From Nocardioides sp. Root1257 (GTDB lineage Bacteria > Actinomycetota > Actinomycetes > Propionibacteriales > Nocardioidaceae), in assembly GCF_001425175.1 (NCBI RefSeq), contig NZ_LMDV01000008.1, positions 541,410 to 605,409 on the forward strand: a DNA stretch of 64,000 bases. Direction: 5' to 3'. A model generated the notes under the pieces. That model did not search any database and was not told the origin of the DNA. It saw nothing but the letters and a program-made list of their open reading frames with translations. A program made the position numbers and the translations under genes. Within the stretch, counting starts at the first letter, position 1, and each line of letters opens with the position of its first letter. Shown one piece after another: positions 20,673-28,320 of this stretch.

Positions 20673-21583
20673 CCGTCGAGATCACCCGGGTCGGCCCCGA
20701 GTCGGCCGGACAGGTCCTCGCGGTCGTCCGGGCCGCCTTCGAGGCCCGGCCGCCGCTCGACCCGCCGGCGGCCGCGCTCGAGGAGACCGAGGAATCGATC
20801 GCCGACCGGCTGGCCGGCCACGGCGGCCTGCTCGCCTGCCTCGACGGTCGCCCGGTCGGCGCCCTCGTGCTCGACCCGATCGGCAGCACGACGTACCTCC
20901 GCCGCTTCGGGGTGGCCCCCGACGCCCAGGGCCACGGCGTCGCCGCAGCGCTGATCGACGCCGCCGTCGAGGCGGCCGACGGCTCCGACGACCTGACCGT
21001 CGTGGCCCGCGAGGAGCTGCCCCAGACGGTGCAGTTCTGGGAGCGACAGGGCTTCCGGGAGATCCGCCGGGAGTCGCCGAACGTCGAGCTGCGCCGACCC
21101 CTGCGCACCCACGTCTTCCAGGCGCCCGATGCCGATGCCATGCGAGGGCTGGGCAGGTCGCTCGCGGGGCAGCTCGCCCGGGGCGACCTGATCGTGCTCA
21201 GCGGCGAGCTCGGCGCGGGCAAGACCACGTTCACCCAGGGGCTGGGGGCCGGTCTCGGCGTCCGGGGCGACGTCACCTCCCCGACGTTCGTGATCGCCCG
21301 GGTGCACCCGTCGCTGGTCGGCGGCCCCGACCTGGTGCACGTCGACGCCTACCGCCTCGGCGGCCTGGACGAGCTCGACGACCTCGACCTCGACACCGCG
21401 TTCGACGACGCCGTGACGGTCGTCGAGTGGGGCGAGGGCCTGGCCGAGGGGCTCTCCGAGTCGCGCCTCGAGGTCGCCATCGTGCGCGGCGACGCCCCGC
21501 ACGACGGGCTGGACCCGCGCCGGGTCGAGCTCACCCCGGTCGGACCGCGCTGGCACGCGCTGTCCTTCCGCGCGCTGGGTTGA
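20669..21583 (+). CDS. tsaE: GNAT acetyltransferase fused to TsaE (tRNA t6A ATPase)
   Basis: The product has 304 residues and a GTG start at 20669, overlapping the hydrolase stop (GTGA). Residues 1-145 are a GNAT N-acetyltransferase domain: the acetyl-CoA loop region RRFGVAPDAQGHGVAAALI and late FWERQGF. Residues about 150-300 are TsaE: Walker A SGELGAGKTTFTQGLG, SPTFVIARVH, HVDAYRLGG and VTVVEWGEGLAE. TsaE is the ATPase that drives threonylcarbamoylation of A37 in ANN-decoding tRNAs with TsaB and TsaD, which are not in this window. There is no stop, frameshift or internal ribosome site between the halves, so a real fusion is likely. Confidence 0.92.
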   Translation: MTVEITRVGPESAGQVLAVVRAAFEARPPLDPPAAALEETEESIADRLAGHGGLLACLDGRPVGALVLDPIGSTTYLRRFGVAPDAQGHGVAAALIDAAVEAADGSDDLTVVAREELPQTVQFWERQGFREIRRESPNVELRRPLRTHVFQAPDADAMRGLGRSLAGQLARGDLIVLSGELGAGKTTFTQGLGAGLGVRGDVTSPTFVIARVHPSLVGGPDLVHVDAYRLGGLDELDDLDLDTAFDDAVTVVEWGEGLAEGLSESRLEVAIVRGDAPHDGLDPRRVELTPVGPRWHALSFRALG

Positions 21584-21584
21584 A

Positions 21585-21655
21585 TCGAGACTTCTGACGG
21601 TTGAATCGATGGATTCGACCGTCAGAAGTCTCGACTCGACCGTCAGAAGTCTCGA
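21585..21655. repeat. Three-copy 18-bp repeat forming a large hairpin between convergent genes
   Basis: The unit GACCGTCAGAAGTCTCGA occurs at 21617-21634 and 21638-21655, and inverted (17 of 18) at 21585-21602. The inverted copy and the first direct copy, with flanking GAATC/GATTC, form a stem of about 24 bp with a very small loop. It fills the whole 78-bp space between the tsaE-fusion stop and the stop of the convergent gene at 21662, so it probably serves as a bidirectional terminator. The extra third copy allows an alternative fold. Confidence 0.7.
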
Positions 21656-21661
21656 TTCGAC

Positions 21662-22234
21662 CTAGAGGCCGGTGATGCCCTCTTCGCCGTAGCGCTCGGC
21701 CTGCTCGTCGAACGTCTCGTGCTCCAGCAGGTGCAGGATCGGTACGCCGAGCTTGCGCCGCGCCTTCGAGGTCCAGTCGAGGTGGAAGAACTCGGACACC
21801 ACGTGCGGGCGGGTGAGGATGATCGCCTCGCGGCCGTCGACCTCGGTCACCTTGGCGGCGAGCGCGTCGATCGGCGGGTCGGTGACGACCTGACCGCGCG
21901 CGGTCGCGCCGCTCTTGCGCAGCGCCGCGAGGGTCTGGTCGAGCTCGGTGGAGGAACGCTCCTCGCAGTCCTTGCGGACCGCGTCGAGGTCGACCTCGCT
22001 CATCGGCATCGTGGGTGACGCGAGCATGTCGCCCGCGGTGAGCGAGCCCATCGCGGACTCGATCCGGGCCGCGGCGTCCTCCAGCGGGAGGAGCACGTGG
22101 TAGGTCACCGGCTCGTCGAGACCCTCGTGGAGCGAGTGCACCTGGGCGGCGTCCTGCTCGCTCAGGGCCTGCTCGATCAGGAGGACGACGTCGTAGTCCT
22201 CGCCCGTGCTCTGGGGGCCTGCGTTCTCGGACAT
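21662..22234 (-). CDS. Hypothetical cytosolic protein, possibly UspA-like fold
   Basis: The product has 190 residues with no signal peptide or membrane segment. Alternating beta strands and helices (VTYHVLLPLEDAAARI, then AIILTRPHVVSEFFH and GVPILHLLEH) loosely recall universal-stress-protein-like folds, but no nucleotide-binding motif is clear and the assignment is tentative. The centre (SEVDLDAVRKDCEERSSTEL) is helical and charged. It lies 10 bp downstream of ligC on the same strand and is probably co-transcribed with it. Confidence 0.65.
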   Translation of the reverse strand: MSENAGPQSTGEDYDVVLLIEQALSEQDAAQVHSLHEGLDEPVTYHVLLPLEDAAARIESAMGSLTAGDMLASPTMPMSEVDLDAVRKDCEERSSTELDQTLAALRKSGATARGQVVTDPPIDALAAKVTEVDGREAIILTRPHVVSEFFHLDWTSKARRKLGVPILHLLEHETFDEQAERYGEEGITGL

Positions 22235-22244
22235 GGTCCGCCTC

Positions 22245-23333
22245 TCAGTCGACGCTCAAGATCCTAGCGAGGTCGTAGCTGACCGGCTCATCCAGTTGCT
22301 CGTAGCCGCACGACTCCGGGTCGCGGTCGGTGCGCCAGCGGCGGAACTGGGCCGTGTGCCGGAAGCGGTGGCCCTCCATGTGGTCGTAGGCCACCTCGAG
22401 CACCCGCTCGGGCCGCAACGGCGTGAACGACAGGTCCTTGCCCTGGCTCCACCGGCTCTGCGTGCCGGGGACGCGGTCGGGATTGGCGGTGAGGAACTCC
22501 TGCCAGTGACCCCACGGGTGGTCGGCGATGTCGCAGACCAGCGGCTGGAGCTCCTCGATCAGCTCCGCCCGGCGTGCCGCGGTGAAGCTCGCGCTGACGC
22601 CGATGTGCTGGAGCTGCCCCTCGTCGTTGTAGAGGCCGAGCAGGAGGCTGCCGAGCAGCGGAGCCTCGGGCGTGCTGGTCTTGTGCTCGCGGTAGCCCGC
22701 GACGACCACGTCGGCGGTGCGCTCGTGCTTGATCTTGAGCATCGTGCGGGCGTTCTGCTGGTACGGCGCACCCAGCGGCTTCGCCACGACGCCGTCGAGG
22801 CCGGCGCCCTCGAACTGGTGGAACCACTCCTCGGCCTCGGCCGGGTCCGTCGTGGTGCGGGTCAGGAAGCAAGGGCCGTCCAGCCCCGCGAGCGCGCCCT
22901 CGAGCGCCGCCCGCCGCTCGGCGAACGGGCGCTCGGCGTACGACTCGTCGCCGAGCGCGAGCAGGTCGAAGGCGACGTACGACGCGGGCGTCTTCTCGCT
23001 CAGCATCGCGATCCGCGAGGCGGCCGGGTGGATGCGCTCCTGCAGCACCTCGAACTCCAGCCGCTCTCCGACGCTGACGAAGATCTCGCCGTCCAGCACG
23101 CACCGCTCCGGCAGCTGTTCGCGCATCGCGGCGACGACCTCGGGGAAGTAGCGCGTCAGCGGCTTGGTGTTGCGGCTGGCGAGCTCGACCTCGGCGCCGT
23201 CCTTGAAGACGACGCACCGGAAGCCGTCCCACTTGGGCTCGAAGCTCAGCCCGTCGTGCTTGGCGGGGTCGGGGATGCCCTTCACCGACTTCGCGAGCAT
23301 CGGCTTGACCGGCGGCATGACGGGGAGTTCCAC
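22245..23333 (-). CDS. ligC: ATP-dependent DNA ligase, LigC type
   Basis: A 362-residue ligase. The adenylated Lys lies in FEPKWDGFR (about residue 34), followed by ELASRNTKPLTRYFPE, LDGEIFVS, LDGVVAKP and MLKIKHERTADVVVAG, i.e. nucleotidyltransferase motifs I, III, IIIa, IV and V. An OB domain occupies the last 130 residues. Length and the MPPVKPMLAKSV start match mycobacterial LigC, an accessory ligase used in DNA repair alongside the NAD-dependent LigA. The annotated start is the GTG at 23333; an ATG at 23318 is possible. It is divergent from the cytidylyltransferase gene across an AT-rich promoter region. Confidence 0.94.
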   Translation of the reverse strand: MELPVMPPVKPMLAKSVKGIPDPAKHDGLSFEPKWDGFRCVVFKDGAEVELASRNTKPLTRYFPEVVAAMREQLPERCVLDGEIFVSVGERLEFEVLQERIHPAASRIAMLSEKTPASYVAFDLLALGDESYAERPFAERRAALEGALAGLDGPCFLTRTTTDPAEAEEWFHQFEGAGLDGVVAKPLGAPYQQNARTMLKIKHERTADVVVAGYREHKTSTPEAPLLGSLLLGLYNDEGQLQHIGVSASFTAARRAELIEELQPLVCDIADHPWGHWQEFLTANPDRVPGTQSRWSQGKDLSFTPLRPERVLEVAYDHMEGHRFRHTAQFRRWRTDRDPESCGYEQLDEPVSYDLARILSVD

Positions 23334-23354
23334 GTCGAGAGGGTAGGTCGTGCG

Positions 23355-23390
23355 CTAAAGTTCAGTAAAACACTAGACAAACTAGAAACG
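23355..23390. promoter_or_regulatory. AT-rich divergent promoter region with tandem 9-bp repeat
   Basis: In a strongly GC-rich setting these 36 bp are about 65% A+T. They contain two adjacent near-identical 9-mers, ACTAGACAA (23372-23380) and ACTAGAAAC (23381-23389), which also give the dyad CTAG-5-CTAG, and just upstream AGTAAAACACT. This is the only space for the promoters of ligC (start 23333) and the cytidylyltransferase gene (start 23399), so it probably holds a regulator site as well as -10 elements. Confidence 0.5.
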
Positions 23391-23398
23391 AGGGCTCG

Positions 23399-23815
23399 AT
23401 GAGTCCGTTGGTGGGATACGTGCCCGGGGTCTACGACCTCTTCCACATCGGGCACCTCAACGCGCTGCGCCAGGCGCGCGAGCTGTGCGACGTGCTCGTG
23501 GCCGGGATCGTCTCCGACGAGGTCTGCGAGCAGGTGAAGGGCCTCCGGCCGTTCGTGCCGCTGGAGGAGCGGCTCGCGATCGTGGACGCGATCGGCATCG
23601 TCGACGCGACGTACGCCGAGCTCACCACCGACAAGCTCGACGCCTGGCGCGAGGTCGGGTTCCACCGGGTCTTCAAGGGCGACGACTGGCTCGGCACGCC
23701 GCGCGGGCTGGAGCTCGAGCAGCGGGTCGGGTCGGTGGGCGCGGAGGTCGTCTACTTCCCCTACACGGCCCACACCTCGAGCACCCAGCTGCGCCGGGTC
23801 ATCTCCGCCTCGTGA
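23399..23815 (+). CDS. Cytidylyltransferase-family nucleotidyltransferase (TagD-like)
   Basis: The product has 138 residues, a typical TagD length. GVYDLFHIGHLNALRQA contains the HxGH nucleotide-binding motif, and the late TSSTQLRRVI supplies the usual (R/S)TS region. Family members make CDP-glycerol, CDP-ethanolamine or ADP/CDP-sugars. Start ATG at 23399 with GAGGG upstream. The next gene overlaps its stop (GTGA) and encodes a LicD-like transferase, so the activated alcohol made here is probably used by that partner. The exact alcohol is unknown. Confidence 0.88.
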   Translation: MSPLVGYVPGVYDLFHIGHLNALRQARELCDVLVAGIVSDEVCEQVKGLRPFVPLEERLAIVDAIGIVDATYAELTTDKLDAWREVGFHRVFKGDDWLGTPRGLELEQRVGSVGAEVVYFPYTAHTSSTQLRRVISAS

Positions 23816-25413
23816 GCAGGGTCCTCAGCCAGGCGCCCGCACCGGTCGTCACGGTGTCGGGCGACGGTCTGCTGCTGCGCAGTGCGCCGGCGGAGCCGCA
23901 GGTGGTGAGCTTCGACGGTCGCTACATCTGGGCGTTCACGGCGGCCCGCGACGGGCGGTCCGTCCCCGGGGGCGTGCTGGTCGAGTGGCCACCGGTGCTC
24001 CGCAGGTTCCTCGACGGGACGGTCCGGGTCCGGGTCGCCGACGTGACCGGTGACCGGGTGCTCCACGACCAGGAGGTCCTGCTCGGCGCCGGCGACGGTC
24101 GCGTGCAGGTCGTCGACCCGCAGGGGCTCCCGCTGGCCGTCGACAAGGTCGGACACCTCTGTCGGGCCTTCGACGACACGGCCGAAGGGGTCCGCGCCGA
24201 GATCCTGACCGGCACCCGCCGCGCCCTCGACGACCTGCGCGACGTGTGCGGCGTGGAGGCCTACCTCAACTACGGCGCGCTGCTGGGAGCCGTCCGCGAC
24301 GGCGCGATGATCGCGCACGACTCCGACACGGACGTCTGCTACCTCAGCCGCCACACCTCGCCAGCCGACATCATCGCGGAGTCCTACCGGATCCAGCGGG
24401 CGCTCAAGCAGCTCGGCTGGACCCTGCTGCGGATGTCCGGCGGCGACATCAAGCTGCTCCTCCCGCTCAGCGACGGGCGGCTCTGCCACATCGACGTCTT
24501 CGTCGCGTTCCGGGTCGGTGGGACCTTCTACCAGCTCGGCAACCGCAGCGGCCGGCTCCTCGACTCGGTCATCCTGCCGGTCTCGACGATCACGCTGCAC
24601 GGCGTCGAGCTGCCGGCGCCCGCCGATCCCGAGGCGATGCTGGCGTTCATCTACGGACCCGGCTGGCGGGTGCCGGACCCGTCGTTCAAGTACGCCGACC
24701 CCGTGCGCGGCGTACGCCGGCTCGACGGCTGGCTGCGGGGCTTCCGGACCGACATGGGGCGCTGGACCGAGTTCCACCAGGGTGCGGGCCGCAGGCTCGT
24801 CCGGGGCCGTCGCTCGACCTTCGCGAAGTGGGTCGACCGGCAGCTGCCCCGTGGCGCGCCCGTCGCCGAGATCGGGTGCGGCACCGGGCGCGACGCGCTC
24901 TGGCTCGCGCGTCGTGGCCACCCGGTGATCGCCTTCGACTTCTCGCGCGCGGCCCGGGCGGCGGTCCTGAAGCGGGCCCGGCACCGGCGGCTGCACCTCG
25001 AGGTCCGGGCCCTGATCCTCAACGAGCTGCGCACCGTGCTGCTCGCCGGCGCCGAGCTCGCCCGCGACCCGCACCACCTGGCCGCCCGGCACCTGCTCGG
25101 GTGCCTCGACGACCGCGCGCGCAGCCAGCTGTGGCTGCTGTGCCGGATGGCGCTGCGCGGCGGCGGGACGCTGTTCCTCGAGTTCAGCGCCGACACCGGC
25201 GTCGGTGCGCCCGACCCGGAGCCGGCGGGGCTGGTGCGGCGGCTCGACCCGGACGTCGTACGCCGCGAGATCGAGGCGGCCGGCGGCCGGGTCGTGCGAG
25301 CGCGGGTCCGCGCCGGCGTCGACGTCCTCGGCCACCCCGACCCCACCGTCTGCCGGATGCGGGTCGCCTGGACCCGACCCGAGCACCCGACCTCCCGGAG
25401 GACCGCACCATGA
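23812..25413 (+). CDS. LicD/fukutin-like nucleotidyltransferase fused to SAM methyltransferase
   Basis: The product has 533 residues and a GTG start overlapping the previous stop. The N-terminal 115 residues are beta-rich and unassigned. Residues about 130-310 match LicD/fukutin-type phosphotransferases: LNYGALLGAVRDGAMIAHDSD (split here as GALLGAVRDG at 155-164 and HDSDTDV at 169-175) and later CHIDVFVAF with the metal-binding Asp. Residues about 340-510 are a class I methyltransferase with AEIGCGTGRDALWLARRG and FDFSRAA. Together with the TagD-like partner it probably transfers a phospho-alcohol onto a surface glycan and methylates the product; this combined role is inference. ATGA overlap with the next gene. 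Confidence 0.85.
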   Translation: MSRVLSQAPAPVVTVSGDGLLLRSAPAEPQVVSFDGRYIWAFTAARDGRSVPGGVLVEWPPVLRRFLDGTVRVRVADVTGDRVLHDQEVLLGAGDGRVQVVDPQGLPLAVDKVGHLCRAFDDTAEGVRAEILTGTRRALDDLRDVCGVEAYLNYGALLGAVRDGAMIAHDSDTDVCYLSRHTSPADIIAESYRIQRALKQLGWTLLRMSGGDIKLLLPLSDGRLCHIDVFVAFRVGGTFYQLGNRSGRLLDSVILPVSTITLHGVELPAPADPEAMLAFIYGPGWRVPDPSFKYADPVRGVRRLDGWLRGFRTDMGRWTEFHQGAGRRLVRGRRSTFAKWVDRQLPRGAPVAEIGCGTGRDALWLARRGHPVIAFDFSRAARAAVLKRARHRRLHLEVRALILNELRTVLLAGAELARDPHHLAARHLLGCLDDRARSQLWLLCRMALRGGGTLFLEFSADTGVGAPDPEPAGLVRRLDPDVVRREIEAAGGRVVRARVRAGVDVLGHPDPTVCRMRVAWTRPEHPTSRRTAP

Positions 25414-25658
25414 CGACGTTCACCCGCACCCGCGCCCGGGCCCGGATCGCCCAGGACCGCTACCGGCGGCTGCGGCGCCGGCCGATCGGCGTCCGAGCGC
25501 GCCTGGCCGTGCTGGAGGAGGAGCTGCAGGAGAGCCGGCAGCTCAACCGCCGCATCACCGAGCTCGTCGACGTGGTGGCCGAGCTGCTGGTCCTCGTCGA
25601 CGACCGTGACGAGGAGCGCGTGCGCGAGGTGCTGGCACAGTACCGAGCCAGCATCTGA
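25410..25658 (+). CDS. Small coiled-coil protein
   Basis: An 82-residue protein starting at the ATG that overlaps the preceding stop (ATGA). The first 30 residues are very Arg-rich; residues about 30-75 have a heptad-like pattern of Leu and Val among Glu and Arg (LAVLEEELQESRQLNRRI), suggesting a coiled coil. No catalytic motif is present. The tight coupling to the LicD/methyltransferase gene suggests a structural partner for that enzyme, perhaps bringing it to the membrane or DNA through its basic end. Function unknown. Confidence 0.75.
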   Translation: MTTFTRTRARARIAQDRYRRLRRRPIGVRARLAVLEEELQESRQLNRRITELVDVVAELLVLVDDRDEERVREVLAQYRASI

Positions 25659-25708
25659 GCCGATCGGGCTCTAGGGTTGGGTCGTCTGTCCCCGGCTGGG
25701 GAGAGCGA

Positions 25709-25787
25709 TCCCCGGTTGGTCTGCCGGCAGGGCCCGCCTGACTTTGAATCAGGACTAGCGACGTAGGTTCGACTCCTACCCGGGGAG
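25709..25787 (+). tRNA. tRNA-Gln (anticodon TTG)
   Basis: The acceptor arm TCCCCGG (25709-25715) pairs with CCGGGGA (25780-25786), with discriminator G. The anticodon arm is CCTGA, loop CTTTGAA, TCAGG, giving TTG (25743-25745 region), which reads CAA. The T arm is GTAGG, TTCGACT, CCTAC. The D arm GGTC...GGCC is followed by two rather than one linker bases, and the variable region is about 9 nt, both a little longer than usual. CCA is not encoded. A possible promoter -10 (TAGGGT, 25672-25677) lies upstream. glmU starts 1 bp after the tRNA. Confidence 0.92.
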
Positions 25788-25788
25788 C

Positions 25789-27270
25789 ATGAGCGCACAA
25801 CAGAGGACGGGACTGACGGTCATCGTGCTGGCCGCCGGCGGCGGCACGCGGATGAAGTCCAAGACCATGAAGGTGCTGCACCCGATCGGGGGGCGCAGCA
25901 TGATCGGGCACGTCCTGACGGCCGCGCAGGCGCTCGATCCCGAGCAGGTCGTCGCCGTCGTCGGCCACCAGCGCGAGGCGGTCAGCGCGCACATCCACGC
26001 GTCGTTCCCCGACGTGGTCCTCGCCGTGCAGGAGGAGCAGCACGGCACGGGGCACGCCGTACGGATGGCCGTCGAGGCCGTCGCCGAGCAGCGCGGGCAG
26101 GCCATCTCCGGCACCGTCTTGGTGGCGTACGGCGACACCCCGCTGCTCCGCGGCGACTCGCTGCGTGAGTTCGCCGACGAGCACGAGGCCGCGCAGCGCG
26201 CAGTCAGCATCCTGAGCGGGATCGTCCCCGACCCGTTCGGCTACGGGCGGGTGCTGCGCAACGACGAGGGCGACGTCGAGGCGATCGTCGAGGAGAAGGA
26301 CGCGTCCCCGGAGCAGCGCGAGGTCCGCGAGATCAACTCCGGGATCCTGGCCTTCGACGCCGAGTTCCTGCGCGAGGCGCTGCCCCGGATCGGCAACGAC
26401 AACGCCAAGGGCGAGTACTACCTGACGGACACGATCGCCCTCGCCCGGGAGGACGGACTGACGGTCGGCGCGCACCCGATCGACGACGTGATGCAGACCG
26501 AGGGCGTCAACGACCGGGTCCAGCTGGCCCGCATCGGCGCGGAGCTCAACCGCCGCATCGTCGAGGGCTGGATGCGCGAGGGCGTCACGGTGGTCGACCC
26601 CGCGACCACCTGGATCGACGCCGACGTCGTGCTCGGTGCGGACGTCACGATCCTGCCCGGCACCCAGCTCCTCGGGGCGACCGTCGTGGCCGAGGATGCC
26701 GTCATCGGTCCGGACACCACCCTCAAGGACTGCGAGATCGGGTCCGCCGCCACCGTGGTCCGGACCCAGGGCGTGCTCGCCGTGGTCGGCGCCGAGGCGA
26801 TCGTCGGCCCCTTCTCCTACCTGCGTCCCGGCACGATCCTCGGCACCCGGGGCAAGATCGGCGGCTTCGTCGAGACCAAGAACGCCGTGATCGGCGACGG
26901 CGCGAAGGTCCCGCACCTCTCGTACGTCGGGGACGCGGAGATCGGCGAGGGCACCAACATCGGGGCCGGCACCATCTTCGCCAACTACGACGGCGTCAAC
27001 AAGCACCGGACCAAGGTCGGGAAGCACGCGCGGACCTCGTCCAACAACACGTTCGTGGCGCCGATCGAGATCGGCGACGGGGCGGCGACCGGGGCCGGGA
27101 CCGTCGTGCGCGAGGACGTCCCGCCGGGCGCGCTGGCGGTCTCCAGCGGGCCGCAGCGCAACATCGAGGGGTGGGCGATGGCCAAGCGAGCGGGCACCGC
27201 TCAGGCGAGTGCGGCGGAGATCGCACTGGCCGGGCGACGAGACGACGACCAGGGCATGGCAGAATCCTGA
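25789..27270 (+). CDS. glmU: Bifunctional UDP-GlcNAc pyrophosphorylase / GlcN-1-P acetyltransferase
   Basis: A 493-residue enzyme that makes UDP-GlcNAc. The N-terminal uridylyltransferase domain has LAAGGGTRMKSKTMKVLHPI and EQHGTGHAV. A left-handed beta-helix acetyltransferase domain runs from about 260 to 460, with RPGTILG, ETKNAVIGDG and ANYDGVNKHRTKVG. The C-terminal tail is slightly extended. UDP-GlcNAc from here feeds peptidoglycan and probably the amino-sugar pathway encoded at 43-50 kb. It is co-oriented with prs 35 bp downstream, and the tRNA lies immediately upstream. Confidence 0.97.
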   Translation: MSAQQRTGLTVIVLAAGGGTRMKSKTMKVLHPIGGRSMIGHVLTAAQALDPEQVVAVVGHQREAVSAHIHASFPDVVLAVQEEQHGTGHAVRMAVEAVAEQRGQAISGTVLVAYGDTPLLRGDSLREFADEHEAAQRAVSILSGIVPDPFGYGRVLRNDEGDVEAIVEEKDASPEQREVREINSGILAFDAEFLREALPRIGNDNAKGEYYLTDTIALAREDGLTVGAHPIDDVMQTEGVNDRVQLARIGAELNRRIVEGWMREGVTVVDPATTWIDADVVLGADVTILPGTQLLGATVVAEDAVIGPDTTLKDCEIGSAATVVRTQGVLAVVGAEAIVGPFSYLRPGTILGTRGKIGGFVETKNAVIGDGAKVPHLSYVGDAEIGEGTNIGAGTIFANYDGVNKHRTKVGKHARTSSNNTFVAPIEIGDGAATGAGTVVREDVPPGALAVSSGPQRNIEGWAMAKRAGTAQASAAEIALAGRRDDDQGMAES

Positions 27271-27305
27271 ATGGACCACCTCCGGCGACCGAGGAGCAAC
27301 AAACC

Positions 27306-28286
27306 GTGACCGGAATGAAGAAGACCACCGAGAAGAACCTGATGGTCTTCAGCGGACGGGCGCACCCGGTGCTCGCCGAGGAGGTGGCCGGGATGCTCGG
27401 CACCGACCTCGTGCCGACATCGGCGTACGAGTTCGCGAACTCGGAGATCTACGTCCGCTACGAGGAGTCGGTCCGCGGCTGCGACGCCTTCGTGATCCAG
27501 AGCCACACGGCTCCGATCAACGAGTGGATCATGGAGCACCTGATCATGGTCGACGCCCTGAAGCGGGCGAGCGCCAAGCGGATCACCGTGGTCATGCCGT
27601 TCTACGGCTACGCACGCCAGGACAAGAAGCACCGCGGCCGCGAGCCGATCTCCGCCCGGCTGATGGCCGACCTCTTCAAGACGGCCGGCGCCGACCGGCT
27701 GATCACGGTCGACCTGCACGCCGACCAGGTCCAGGGCTTCTTCGACGGCCCCGTCGACCACCTGATGGCGCTGCCGATCCTGGCCGACCACATCAAGGAG
27801 AAGTACGGCAACCAGCCGCTGGCGATCGTCTCCCCGGACGCCGGTCGGATCAAGGTCGCCGAGCGCTGGTCGGCCCGCCTCGGCGGTGCTCCGCTGGCCT
27901 TCATCCACAAGACCCGACGCACCGACCGTCCGAACGAGACCGTCGCCAACCGGGTCGTCGGTGACGTCACCGGTCGGATGTGCGTGCTCGTCGACGACAT
28001 GATCGACACCGGCGGCACGATCGCCAAGGCCGCCGACGCCCTGATGGCGGACGGCGCCGCCGGCGTCGTCATCGCCGCCACCCACGCGATCCTGTCCGGC
28101 CCCGCGGTCGACCGGCTCAAGAACTGCCCCGCTGCCGAGGTCGTCGTGACCAACACATTGCCGCTCTCGCCGGACCAGGAGTTCGACAAGCTCACCTGCC
28201 TGTCGATCGCGCCGCTGGTCTCCCGGGCGATCCGCGAGGTGTTCGAGGACGGCTCGGTCACGTCGATGTTCGACGGGCACGCCTGA
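27306..28286 (+). CDS. prs: Ribose-phosphate pyrophosphokinase
   Basis: A 326-residue enzyme making PRPP from ribose-5-phosphate and ATP. The GTG at 27306 is chosen because GAGGAG lies 9 bases upstream; the ATG at 27315 would be too far from it. Signatures: PFYGYARQDKKHRGREPISA region, the PRPP loop VLVDDMIDTGGTIAKAA, and DLHADQVQGFFDGPVDH. The length equals that of the mycobacterial enzyme. It follows glmU as in many actinobacteria. Confidence 0.97.
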   Translation: MTGMKKTTEKNLMVFSGRAHPVLAEEVAGMLGTDLVPTSAYEFANSEIYVRYEESVRGCDAFVIQSHTAPINEWIMEHLIMVDALKRASAKRITVVMPFYGYARQDKKHRGREPISARLMADLFKTAGADRLITVDLHADQVQGFFDGPVDHLMALPILADHIKEKYGNQPLAIVSPDAGRIKVAERWSARLGGAPLAFIHKTRRTDRPNETVANRVVGDVTGRMCVLVDDMIDTGGTIAKAADALMADGAAGVVIAATHAILSGPAVDRLKNCPAAEVVVTNTLPLSPDQEFDKLTCLSIAPLVSRAIREVFEDGSVTSMFDGHA

Positions 28287-28320
28287 CCGACGACCTGATC
28301 GCCGGGCCCCGCCCGGAGCG

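Noticed and set aside
25680..25708. Second, degenerate tRNA 5' end (GTCCCCGGCTGGGGAG) before tRNA-Gln
   Set aside because: It has only a short self-complementary stretch and no anticodon or T arm; more likely part of the tRNA promoter/leader.
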